From Gorsachius magnificus (taxonomy: Eukaryota > Chordata > Aves > Pelecaniformes > Ardeidae), in the NCBI GenBank assembly GCA_034008185.1, contig CM067081.1, forward strand, positions 152,488,258 to 152,552,257: a DNA stretch of 64,000 bases, given 5' to 3'. The notes under the pieces were generated by a model. The model was given only the letters and a program-made list of their open reading frames with translations. It was not told the DNA's origin and searched no databases. A program made the translations under genes and the position numbers. Shown one piece after another: positions 11,701 through 23,926 of the stretch (position 1 is the first letter of the stretch; every line of letters begins with the position of its first letter).

Positions 11701-14217
11701 TTAATGACTGTGATAATGAAATACAAGGATGTCAGGCAACCGCGTTGTAAAAATGCTGCAAAGCTACTAATGTGTGCAAATCTAGGTACTTCAACCCCTA
11801 CTGGCTCTTACACGTAGCATTCCTACAATAGATGTGCCTTCCATAACTTAGAACAAATAGATTCTGAGTGACAGTAAAACTGTATGTAAATCTCCAATAT
11901 AAAATTGTGCTTGCATAGGAATAATGATAGTGTGAAGCTGATTTCTAATTCAGCAGGACTGCCATGCGTAAGACGGAAGAGAAGGATAGGATGCTATGAC
12001 TTGAGATTTACGAGGGGTGGCTCTGGTCTAGCTTTCTTAGATGACATTAAACCAATCTTTTGGACCAAATCCAGGAATGGACAGCAGCACTTGTGGTATT
12101 CAGACAGAAGCAAGGCTGCTGTCTCCTCCTTGCAATCACTAAAGTCAACAGGTCTGCTCGTTTTTCTTTAACCTTAACATTGCCAAGCACCTCACTTTTG
12201 TCTTTGTGCCTCTTGGGAACCAACTTACTCTTTGCAGAGCTGAATGACAAGCTCCTCTTCCACCTAATATGAAAGAGCAAAACGCACATCCTTTGAAAAT
12301 ACAGGTGAACATTTGAAGGAAGGATTAGCATAGAAGTGATCAACTGTATTAGAGACCACTTTCACAAAGTATTGGGCAAGAGTGGTTCTCAATAACATAG
12401 AGCAAAATGTTTTTAAATGAACACCATTGTTGCAGGACTTCTTCCATCGTAGTTTACTGGTTAATTGGGATCAAAGATTAAAGAGCTTTTCTTTTCTTTT
12501 CCACAAGCGGGTTTTTTCAGACTATTGGGAACTATGAAAATTATATAGTTCTAATTAAGCAGAAATTCATCACTTCCCTACACTAACATGTCTCTATGTT
12601 AAATGTACAGTCTGTAAAAAGTGATCAGGCACATTTTATTATTGCTCTGAATCACTTCTTAAAATCATTATACTTCAATTACAATGACTTAATATGATTC
12701 TATTTCTTTTATTAAGAGCTGATGGCTGCAAGAGCCTATTACAGAACTTGTTACAGCCCTTTTCTTTGCCCCAGCTCAGGTGAGATCAGTGTAGAGGAGA
12801 CAATCCAGACAGCAAACATTTCTCTTCAATCCTTTGTCAACTGTTAAGTGATGGTGCATTTGGGTCACTCAGGACTCCTGAGTACAACGAAGCAAGACAG
12901 TCCAAGAGAAAGCTATGCTACCTCTGTGCCTGCTAATGGCTCCCCTTTATTCAGAGGTCCCCAATGAGGGACACCAGGGACAGTTTTTTGCCATTTTGTG
13001 ATCCAGTATTCTGTGACACAAAGGAGAAGGAATAATCCAGAAAGGTGGCCTATATGTCCAGCCTTCATCTCATATATGATATTCTTAGCAGTAATAATTA
13101 ATGTGGGCTGTGGGAAGGTTAAGACTCATTAAAAGCTGGCAGGGGTATAGAAAAAAATGTATTTACAAACACAGAAAGGACCATTTCTGGGTAATTTTTA
13201 AGACACTTCTCATTCTAAACATGTTTTGCAGCTAGGGTGCAAAGTTTTCCAGCAAACTGTAAAGGAAAGTGATGTCTCCGAACACCCTGCTATGAACTGG
13301 CTAAGGCGGAACAACCAGGGTTACTCCAAGCACAAGAACTGTCCCTGTCAGGAGAGATTTAACCTCAATAATCTAGAAAGAAAAAAAACTCCCTTACAAA
13401 AGTTACCAACGTGTGCAGAAAGAGTAGGATTGATGGCAGGTTTTAATTTTGTGAAACAATCCTTGGCTTCACAGATATTTTATATGCATTTAGATCCCTG
13501 TACAAATCACTCTGGAGGTCTGTAGGAACACTTTCACAGCCTGAAGTAGCTCTGGATCATGTACCTCGAACTTCTTTCTTCCCCTGTAGTACCACAGGGA
13601 CTATTAAAGTCCATTTGCCATCCAGCTATTTCTTTTGTCTCTTCAGGAAGTCAGACAGTCTGGCTACCTACAGATTTACCATGATGGATAAAACTCTTCC
13701 AATTAAAATCCCATTAGGAAATAGCGAGTTGTGTAATATCCTTGTCATGCTAAGCTGTATCACTTTTGGTCCCTCTGTGTTTAGTATAGGAGTTACAATT
13801 TCAAAGTCGTCTTCCCAGTATTTTGGAAATGTTCCTCAGAGTGGCTTGGATACTGTGCTCCTTCTCTGAGCAAATGGATACAGTGGCTGAAGCCAGGCAT
13901 AGCCAGGGCAATGTGGCTAAAAGCCAGCTGTACAGTCCTGTAATTTGGGACAGGGTTCAGCTGCTAAAGTCAGTTAGACCTCCCCTGGCTGGAGCACCCT
14001 CATTTTTTGGGAGCCTCCTGTGCTTGCCTGTTGGCTGTTCCATGCTGTTGGAATAGCTGAGAAAAGGCACTTCAGCACCCATCACCGCATGAGCCCACTG
14101 AGCTGGCAAAATGCTGTCGTAGGCACTCACAGAAGGCCAGCAAAGTACGTGCCCACTAAATGTAAAGCACATGTCCCCTCCAATCTTGTGCCTCCAATGA
14201 TTACTCCGAATGCGAGC

Positions 14218-14235
14218 TTTTTTTTTTTTTTTTTT
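14218..14235. repeat. T18 homopolymer
   Basis: Uninterrupted T run in SYT10 intron 2. Similar runs: A16 at 15560-15575, T17 at 34530-34546, A17 at 47798-47814 and G11 at 44224-44234. Confidence 0.9.
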
Positions 14236-15152
14236 GCTTTGGTAGCATGTGTTCATTTAGGAAATGTTTTATTGAGAAAAAGCTACTTCCTATATAGTGT
14301 TTGTATTCTTACAGCATTATGCAACACTTCAGGTGCCTCCTTTAGCCTTCATTTTCCTATCTTTGTTTATAAAACGTTCCTCCCCTTCTTTTCTCTGATG
14401 TAGAAAGCAATCTTTGCAGTTCACTGTTTGTTTTTCATGCATTAAATTTCCTGACAGTATTTGAAGACAACCCCTTTTGAAACTATAGGTCACTGCACAC
14501 ATCTTCACTACTTTTCAATATAAAGCGGTACCTGAGACAAAATAAAAGTTTGTGTCCTCCACTTTAATACAAAAGAAATCAATTCAGCAATACTACATGC
14601 TTGCCATTTATTTAAGGATATATATAAAAACTGTACTGCTTTAAGATCAGTTCTACATTCTTAGACTGGGATTTCAATTCCTTTAAAAGTGGCAAACCAT
14701 GTCTTAAAGAAATGTGCCATCAACAACAAATCTGTCATTTATTTAGTGGAGAGGGAAACTTTCAGCTGCAAAAGCAACGGCTGTATCTGTAAAAATATCT
14801 CTGTGAAAAGCCAGACATGCAGTGCTTTAAAAAATAACACTGAAATAGATTTTCCTATACACAGAACCTAAAATGGAAATGCTTAAAGTAGTAACATATG
14901 TATTTACAAAGTAGTAGAAGACGTAGATTTGATCTCCGTATGTTAAAATAATGGTGTAACTGAAGGTATACCGTATGTTTCAGAATGTTCTGTTCAAAGG
15001 ACACTGAGGCTTTGCCTTCATGTGACTGCTGTCTCACCCCTAACTGCTAAGAAGTCAGTGAATGATACAGGATTCTGGAAATTTTCAGCAGAGTGTTCTG
15101 GCTCTACCTGTTCCCAGGAAACATGCCACAGATGCGAGTGCCCCCGACTTAC

Positions 15153-15510
15153 CTTGATGACGATGTGGGCTCAGTGATCTGCCTCTGCATGCGTGCATGT
15201 CTGATCAGGTGCTCTTTCAGTGCATTCTGGACCTCTGCTGGTATATCAGGTGAAGTGTGGCTAATTTTCAACGCAGCTTCAAGTACCTTTGTTGTAGGTT
15301 TCCCATTTTCTTTAACTTCCTTTTTCTCACTGGTTTCAAAAACCTCCGTGGGAGCACTGGAGTTGCTCTGAGGGACATTACTGGCATTGGAAGTGAGAGG
15401 TTTGCTTCTCCAGCAGGGCCAACACAACTTCCAAAAGACAAAAAGTGAGACCACCAGCAAGGCGAGCCCGCAGAAGCTGACGACTACTGCTAACAGACTG
15501 ACTGAGATGT
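15153..15510 (-). CDS. SYT10: SYT10 exon 2: transmembrane segment and linker
   Basis: Encodes the last two bases of codon 51 through the first two bases of codon 170 (358 bp). The acceptor is CCTTGCAG (AG at 15512-15511) and the donor is AAG|GTAAGT (GT at 15152-15151). A hydrophobic helix at about residues 54-76 (SLLAVVVSFCGLALLVVSLF) is the single membrane anchor. It is followed by KLCWPCW, whose cysteines 80 and 83 are likely palmitoylation sites by analogy with other synaptotagmins. The linker contains KISHTSPDIPAEVQ and RQITEPTSS, both hallmarks of the SYT3/6/9/10 group. No stop or indel is seen. The protein is expected to be a vesicle-anchored calcium sensor for regulated exocytosis; SYT10 is linked in the literature to IGF-1 vesicle release in olfactory neurons. 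Confidence 0.96.
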
Positions 15511-18500
15511 CTGCAAGGAATTAGAAGAAAAGATCATCGTGACAGACAAACATGGAAAGAAAAAAAAAAAAAAAACCCAAAAATGACACAGGTAAGGAGT
15601 TAGAAGCATTTTGATCATTATCTTGTGTAAAGCTTTAAAGTCCTATTTAATGGTTTTTTTTTTCCTTTTTGATATCTAAACCTGTACCTTTAAAATGTAT
15701 AATTCTCTAATAACTATTTCACAAATACTCTATTAATGGTTGTTCAGGCCAGAGGCCAGGATCTGTACCACTAGCCATGCACTCAGTCAGACTCATCGGG
15801 AAGCAAGGGACTACCCAAATGGTCCCAAAGACACCGAGCCATTGCGGTCAAAGGGTGTCTGCTCAGGAACACGTCTTGCTGAAAAAGTTAAATCACAGTC
15901 AACATTTTCTATAGGTGCACATGAAGATAGACTGGTTCTAAACCACCAGGCTGATACACAGATTTCTTCAGGACTTGCCAAATTTTTGACTCTATGTGCT
16001 AACTGCTTCAGAAACACGTTAAAACTTAATGTATAAGTGGCTTAAATAGGCATGGGATATAATCTGTTGTAAGAAAGAAATTTCTAGGGTTAAATCTTAA
16101 GCTCTGGACCAAGGCTCTGTTTGACCAAGACAGCACATACACATTGGTATCTAAAATTCTGCTCTGAAAAGGCAGCTGCCTTCAGAGTACACTATACAAT
16201 GCCCTGAGCTGTAGAGAGACCACAGTGTACACTTTGCTACCTCTGCTGCCCTGTATTTGACTTTTTCTGCCACAATTAGTTAGCATATTCACTAGCATGG
16301 CCAAAGATAGAGGAACAGATTTCATACCAAGGTAATCCTGTGAACAGACTTGTATTTTAGGAGATGGTGGATCACCAGAAATGCCAGCTGAGCCATAATT
16401 AGGAGTTTCAATTTGATTTTTCCAGTATCACGTAATACTATAAAACATAAATTAAAAAATCCCTTTCTTTTCTTAAAGAGCCTTTTGTATGCTTTACAAG
16501 CATTCAATAAACCCTGCTTAAAAATCCCTCAAGCAATGTCTGCTGCTGCTTGCTGCAACAAGTTTTCACAGTTTAACAGCCAGTATTTTGTATCCATAGC
16601 TCCAGGATATAGGCTACTAAACTGAAGCAGAGGAAAAGTGCAATGAGTTTCAGCATATTTTTTCTAGAGGATCACAGGAAGAAAAATAGTCCTCTAGGTA
16701 TGTGTTAGCTCCATGGAACAGTATGTAGCTCACAGTTCCCTTTGAGAGATGAAGATTCCAGCAGAAAATTTGGGAACGTTTGCTTTATTAATATATAATA
16801 TCCAGACACTAAGCTTAAGGCAAATTCCACATGAAAATACGTGAGAATTAGCAAAAGCAAACAGAAATTGTTTGTAGTCTGGAGATTTGAAAGATACAGT
16901 TCTGCTCAACCTTACTTCATATACTGGCCAGTGTCATGGGGGAATTGGCTGAGGATCTGCTTCTTGATTTAAAGCGTTTGGCACAAGCTGCTGCCCTGCC
17001 TTGAACCTAAGTATGCCTCCTTGAACATTTTCTACCAGCCCTGAGAAAGGTGTCTTCCTCTTCTGCCTGTAGTTAAATGTCAAAATGTAGTCCTTGGAAT
17101 ATGCATGTCAGCTTAATGAGAACTCCATATGGCAAATACTGATTTAAGATGCTTCCATAAAATTAATGGATGCATAATTATATCTAATAACAATGTAACA
17201 CAAGAAGCAAATGATACTTTTTGTGTATGACTTTTCTAGATAACTTATCCCCAGTAGGGATTATTAGGCTATTTGGTTTAATCTACTGTTCACCCTGATT
17301 TCCTTTGTGAGGTCAGTGATTTTTACTTGGCTTCTGGGTGTTCTGCAGCAGACTGTCCCATCTTGTCAAGAGAAGCCATGAAGAGATGCTGAGTTTACAG
17401 CTTGTTTCAAAGGTTAGTCACTTTGTTGCAAATTTGTATTTCTGATTTGTATTGTTGTAGTTCTAATTTGCAGTCATTGCTTCTTTCACATCTTTGTATG
17501 AGAGATTAAAAGATATGATATTCTTCATAAGACATGCCTATACAAAATACAAATATAAGATAAACTGTGCCAGGAAACAAACCCAGGACTTGAAACTCAA
17601 TTGCTTATACCAGTCCCTGGAACTGTTTTAAACTGGGCCAGTTCATACCCTCCCAGCCAATTCTTGGGCATGGATCAGAAATTAGAGCAGGCCAATGATC
17701 ATTCCTAATAGGTGGTTTGGATGTGGCCCTTCTGCTTCAGCAGATGACAGACATTAATAGCACGGAGAGAGGCTCTTACACAGGAGTTGGCCTCAGTGCC
17801 AGAGAATGATCATAAGTGAATTTAGTGTGTTAATACAGAGGTATGCCCCACTGAAGGAACCCCTCTGATAAATTGAACCAGCTGAATTTTCAATCAAGCC
17901 AGATAAAATATTTTTCCATTCTCAAAGCCTGACAAAAAGTGGAACTCTTTTAAAACATTGATAATCTATCAGAAATAAAGAAAACAAAAACCAATTCAAT
18001 TTGGGGTCATTTGCAATATTTCCAGCTCAGTTCAGAGATGGTTGGCATAATTAAGTGACATTTTGAGAGGAAGGCTTTTAGAGCTGAAAATTGTATTTTT
18101 TTTTCACATAGAAAACGTTGAAACAGGATGTTTTAACAACTTTGAAACTGCTGGAAACATTTCAAATCCAGAAATATGAAAATTGATCCCTTCCAGCAGA
18201 GATTCAATTTGATGAATAGATACTATCAGCTGAAAAACATTCCATCAAAGCATTTCTAGCCAATTCTATTTTAAGTTTTTCACTGCAAGACATTTTTCAA
18301 GCCTTCAAATAACTCGGTGTCTCCTTTCAACACCTACTTCCGTACTTCAACTTTCTCTAAGCTCTTTTCCTGCATTTCCATTAAAATATTTCAAATTCGA
18401 AGTCACTTCCAAAATCTTTAAAGAAAATGTATGTTTTATAGCCCTAAAATAATCACATGAAATATCTGAACTCTCAAAAGCAGAGCAAAGGAGCTAATTC

Positions 18501-19319
18501 TACAAACAGTTGTACAAATTATAGTCTCAATTTTTGCTATTTTACTAATAAATTAAACAACCTCACATACTGTATTTCATAATACAACAAATACTTGAAA
18601 CATGAAATATTTTAATTGACAGGAAATTGACCAAAAAATAGTTCACTGCAAAAAAAAAAAAAATTCTTTAATTACATTTACTGCCATGATTGCTAAAAAG
18701 CAATCAGTAGGCCATATAAATTGACATAAAAAGCATATTGCTTTATTTCCTCACTTCTGACAGTCACTCAATTGAGCAATTACGGGAGATTTGCTGTTAT
18801 GTGAAGACTGAAATGATCTGTAGAAGAGCAGTCAAATGGAACTTCCCAAACCCTTTTCATGTTAAACTGGATACGTGTCTTACATTACCTTTTTCTAGGA
18901 AGTTTGGTTTAAAAATACAAAGCATTAAGAGACAGTTCTGCAGACTAGGAGTTTCTTCATATCCCTGCCAAGGAAACCTGGTTGGGAAGGAAAATAAGTA
19001 CTGAGGGATGGATGTGTCATCAGAGTAGGGCTGCACTTCACATATGTAAGTATTATTTGAAGATGCAGAGCAGACGACAAATTCAAAGACTGCCTAGGAA
19101 GGCAGAAGGAGATGTACTCACTCTGCTGGGATAACGTTAATTGCCAACATTGTAAACAACATTCTCACTGGTCTCTGGTATGAAGGAAGAGAAAAATCAT
19201 CTCAAACTACAAGTTTTGAAAACTTTTTCTGAACTGCTAATTGCAGCTTATCTTCAATGCTACACATTTGCACAGAATAGGACACCTTTCTGAATATTCA
19301 TCTGGACATGCAGCATTAT

Positions 19320-19702
19320 CATAGAATCGTAGAATCATTTAGGTTGGAAAAGACCTTTAAGATCATCAAGTCCAATCATTAACCTAACACTGCCATCTCA
19401 CCACTAAACCATGTGCCTAAGCACCTCATCTACCCGTCTTTTAAATACCTCCAGGGATGGGGACTCAACCACTTCCCTGGGCAGCCCATTCCAGTGCCTG
19501 ACAACCCTTCCTGTGAAGAAATTTTTCCTAATGTCCAACCTAAATCTGCCCTGGCGCAACTTCAGACCATTTCCCCTTGGTCCTATCGCCCATTAGCAGG
19601 GAGAAGAGACCGACCCCCACCTCCCTACAACCTCCTTCCAGGTAGTTGTAGAGGGCGATAAGGTCTCCCCTCAGCCTCCTCTTCTTCAGACTAAACAACC
19701 CC
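19320..19702 (-). mobile_element. CR1 LINE 3' fragment
   Basis: Left end carries the CR1 3' terminus (repeated ATAGAATC, then TTTAGGTTGGAAAAGACC). The minus strand reads back into the C-terminal end of the CR1 reverse-transcriptase ORF ([11 protein letters not shown] type sequence). It is truncated at its 5' end near 19702. It lies in SYT10 intron 1 in the same orientation as the gene. Confidence 0.9.
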
Positions 19703-21526
19703 CATTATCCTCTTGCCATTCCTGCTGTCATGCTGGGTAAACTCAGGAATGTGAAGAAAATCCTTTTTCTCACATCTCCCTTCTGATCAGTGGGAAATCT
19801 CCCAGAGACTTCAATGAAGTTACTGTGTCACTCCTGGTGATCTTCCTTTACTGACCTCTGTCCTTAATGTCATCTTCATAGACTTGATAAAAGTTTGTAA
19901 CTGACAGAAAGTATCCTGCTTCCTCATGGTTTTCTATTTAAAACTACTCTTTCAAGATACAGAATTTTGAACAATTTTGTATTTCTCATTTGAGAAAGGC
20001 ACATCTATTTGGGAAGTGCATGACTTCTATTTACCTCAATACGTCTCTCCATTTTTTTACAAATATCCTCAGAAACATGTCCACCACAAAAGGCTCCTTG
20101 ATAGCCAGTCTTTCATATTAGGCAAGTACTTCAGAAATATCCTCATCTTTTTTTCTGGATGCTAGGGAATGTTTTGAGAAATGGCTTCTGTATTATGGCT
20201 TCCAACAATTTGTTGTTTGAAACTTGCCTCAGAAAAGTTCTACCCATGAATCCATTTGCAAATGTGCATATTGGCAGACTTCCATTTCCAAACCAAATTA
20301 AGTTCATTTACATTTTAGTCAGGGCCCTGACAGTCTATGCCCCTTGATGCTTAACTTTGGAATAACATACTCCACAAACCCATGATCTTGTACAGAGAGA
20401 GAGAGACCAGACAGTGCTGTGGAGTAGCTGCCCAGGTGTAAAATGGGCAGGCATGTCTCTGATGTGGACCATACTAAAGAGAACATACTCTTGCCAGCGA
20501 AGGAACAGGGGAAAGGAATGCCTAGAAAAAAAGGGTGTTATATTCTCTTTTGACCCACCTCTTGGTCTATATCTGATCTCGGTTCTCTTAAATACTTGAA
20601 GTACAATGTCTCTGTAACTTTTTTCAAACATGTTTTTCTTTAACTTTTAATTTGTTCTCTTGTTCACCAGCCATAAGGAACTTCACTCTGTCCATAGCGA
20701 CCACTCTAAAAGGAACTCTTGTGTCAGCTCAATCAGATAAATTAATGTGTCTCTGATTTTCTAGTATTTGGAGGAAGGCAGGAGCTTTATCAATTATAAA
20801 AAGTCTGGGTCCAGTAAATCTCCCTTATCCCCATGTCTATGAAATAGTTGGTCCAACCCATCATTTCCGCTGGGGAAGTTTTCCTTGGGGAAGTTTGAAG
20901 AACATAAAAAGTTGCTGGTGTTCATTTTTACTTGGCATTAGCAGATCTTCCACAACTACCTCCGTTTCCCCAAAATCCCTGCAGATGGGGATATAATGCT
21001 TTAGCGTGCCTCAGGAAGTGGCAGGTGTAGAGTCTTGTATTTTCTCTCAAAACCTGAACCTGTCAAAACACCCGATTTGACTTAAATTGCAAACAGCAGA
21101 AACAGTCTTTCACTTAAAAGTCTACGTGTAATCTCCTCTCCTATTCTCATGGAGAAACACACTTTGAAGATCTTCCTCAAATCTTTGACTCTAGCCCTGT
21201 TGTGAATGTTTTCCCTCCTAGGCTGTTAATTCAGTCTGATGTTCAAAACAGCCATCACCATCTACTGGCTGGTATATAATTTCTTAATGCTAACAGAGCT
21301 GCATGGTACCATGGTTCTTGACAGTAAAGGAATCAAATGAAGTCAAGTATCACTGTGATGTACTACATGATTACAGCACATAAAATTATTAATCTCTTGT
21401 CAAAATCACTTTATCTAAGTTATATTATTTATTAATGCTTCTGATAATCTGAACACCTTCTTTTGCCATTTCAAACTCCATGTATAGGATTTTAGATTAC
21501 GTGATGCACAGCAGGAAATACAGGGC

Positions 21527-22539
21527 TGTGGTGGTTTGACCCTATCTGGATGCCAGGGGCCCACCAAAGCCGCTCTATCACTACCCTCTAACCAGACAGA
21601 GGAGAGAAAAGTAAATCAAAAGGCTCGTGGGTCGAGATAAGGACAGGGAGAGATCATTTTGTCAGTTACCATCATGGGCAAAACAGACTCAACTTGAAAA
21701 TAATTAATTTATTATCAATCAAAATCAGAGAAGGAGAGGAGAAAAACTGCTAGATCTTAAAAACCTTCCCCCCACCCCTCCCTTCTCTGGGCTCAACTTC
21801 ACTCCCAGTTCCTCTACCTACTCCCTCCAGTGGTGCAGGTGGATGGGAATGGGGGTTGAGGTCAGTTCATCACACGTTGTCTCTGATGCTTCTTCTTCCT
21901 AGGGAGAGGACTCTTCCCCTGCTCCAGCGTGGGGTCCCTCTCACAGGAGACAGTCCTCCACGAACTACTCCAACATGAGTCCTTCCCATGGGCTACAGTT
22001 CTTCATGAACAGCTCCAGCGTGGGTCCCTGCGGGGTCACAAGTTCTGCCAGCACACCTGCTTTGGCGTCGGCTCCTCCCCCCACAGGTCTGCGGTTGCCA
22101 GGAACCTGATCTGGCGCAGGCTTCCCCAGGGTCACAGCCTCCTCCCTTCGGGCCCCCCTCCAGCGTGGGGTCCGGTCTGCTCCACCATGGACCTCCATGG
22201 ACTGCAGGGGGACAGCCTGCCTCACCATGGTCTTCACCACGGGCTGCAGGGGAATCTCTGCTCCAGCGCCTGGAGCACCTTCTCCCCCTCCTTCTTCACT
22301 GACCTTGGTGTCTGCAGGGCTGTTTTCTCTTGCATCCTCTCACTTCTCTTCTCTCTCCGGCTACTGAGACGCAGCTGGTTTTTTTCCTTCTTAAATATGT
22401 TATCACAGGTGCTTCCACTGCCGCTGATTGGCTTGGCCTTGGCCAGCGGTGGACACAGGGAAAACTTCTAGCAGCTTCTCACAGAAGCCACCCCTGTAGC
22501 CCCCCCACTACCAAGACCTTGCCACAGAATCCCAATACA
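21527..22539 (-). mobile_element. Solo LTR of an avian ERVL-like endogenous retrovirus
   Basis: About 1013 bp, with TGTGGTGG at the left and CCAATACA at the right, so in the minus-strand sense it runs TG...CA. It is flanked by AGGGC (21522-21526) and AGGGT (22540-22544), a 5 bp target duplication with one mismatch. The polyadenylation signal AATAAA reads on the minus strand near 21710. A degenerate tandem repeat (units near 40 bp with GCTCCAGCGTGGGT-like cores) occupies about 21905-22215. No internal retroviral genes are present. It sits in intron 1 in gene-sense orientation. Confidence 0.85.
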
Positions 22540-23890
22540 AGGGTATTTCCCAAAAGCTTACTAGCCCTCTCCTAGCCGACATTACCTTCTATTTTCCAGA
22601 AATCAGAAGGAATTTGCCACAACAGCTGTGTATTCATGAGCCTCAGTGCATGATTTGTGTGCTCTGTGTAACTAGGGAAGACGGCTCTCACTTTCGCCTG
22701 ACTGGGTCATCGTGTTTTGCCTGCAGTGTAGGAAGCAAAAGATGTTGCATTGAACATTGGCCTCTCCTCTCTAACACATCAAATATAAATTGTTTCCACT
22801 TCCAAGGCTTTTTCTGGCCTACCTCCTTTCCTACTTGTTAAATCTCACTTAACAGGAGGTAACTCCCCTCTCTGCTCAACCTTCATCTGCCCCCCTTGCC
22901 TTCCATTAAACAAACCCCCAGTCTTGGGCTTGGTCCCATGCTGCTCTCGCCCTTGTGAGGATGTCTCTGTAAGCATCTGCGAGAAAACCTCATTACCCTC
23001 TTTCAGACAAGAAAATGAAATGAAAACACATCATAAGCCCACTGGACTGCCATTAATCATAAGCATGCCATAGCTGTAACAAGGTTCACACAGCTCAAGT
23101 GTCATTTTTGAATTGTCACTGTTATGTTTATTCTTACCCAGAATTATGTAACGAACATCTCTCACAATATGATGAGACCCAGCAAAACACCATGCCTCTT
23201 CTTCATCTTCATCATTACAGATTTGTCCTCCAGGTGTTATAACCGTTTCTGTATTTTTCACCGGTGTTTCCTTGCAAAACGTGTATGGAAGAAGAGTATT
23301 TTGCAAAACTCTTTTACTGTGCATCACTGCTGTCTGCATGTTGAGCACTTTGCATTGTTGTGACTGCCTCCACATTTACTGTAAATAAATCTGGTCTCTG
23401 TGGTATGTTTACCCCTCTGTTCTACCTTTACACTGCTGAATTAGATGCATTTCTGGTTTTCACAGCTTGTTAGCACTGATTTTGTAAAGCATATTTTTCA
23501 ATAACCTGGTGCTTTTTTTCCCCCCCAAACCATATTTCTCTCTGTTAATAACTTTGTTCTGACCAGATGATGAGCTGTATCGTAAATAATTCAATCGGTC
23601 TGTTAACTGTTCAGATGTTTATTATTTAATTTTATCACATTGCTCTGTAACAGAATGCTCAATTGTTTCACACAACAGTTACTTTCTCATGAAGAAAAAT
23701 GCTCCTTTCTTGTATGACAGTCCTACACTGATGACAGTAGTCTTCACATTGGTTGAAGCCATTTCTGGTACCCTTCATGCTTGCTTTGGCACAAGTTGAG
23801 AAGAACTGGTAAGCACACTACTAGGTAAATCTGTTCTTTCTCCCCCTTAAACGTATCCAGGCAGTGTGAGCATACCTACAGCTTATACTC

Positions 23891-23926
23891 TGTGTGCGTG
23901 CATGTGCAAATGGATGCATGCACACA
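23891..23926. repeat. TG/CA-rich imperfect inverted repeat
   Basis: TGTGTGCGTGCAT (23891-23903) and ATGCATGCACACA (23914-23926) are reverse complements at 12 of 13 positions, with a 10 nt spacer holding GTGCAAAT. Alternating purine-pyrimidine sequence can form Z-DNA or a cruciform. Located in SYT10 intron 1. Confidence 0.75.

Larger units (their letters stand above)
9240..15152 (-). other. SYT10: SYT10 intron 2
   Basis: A 5.9 kb intron bounded by the GTAAGT donor of exon 2 and a UG-rich acceptor at exon 3. It contains a C11 run (9373-9383), a T18 run (14218-14235) and the motif cluster described separately at 11590-11700. No CR1, LTR or coding exon is seen, and exons 2 and 3 are contiguous in the protein, so no exon is missing. 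Confidence 0.85.

Noticed and set aside
21929..22471. A 180-codon plus-strand open frame
   Set aside because: It lies wholly inside the LTR, antisense to it, and comes from the tandem repeat units.
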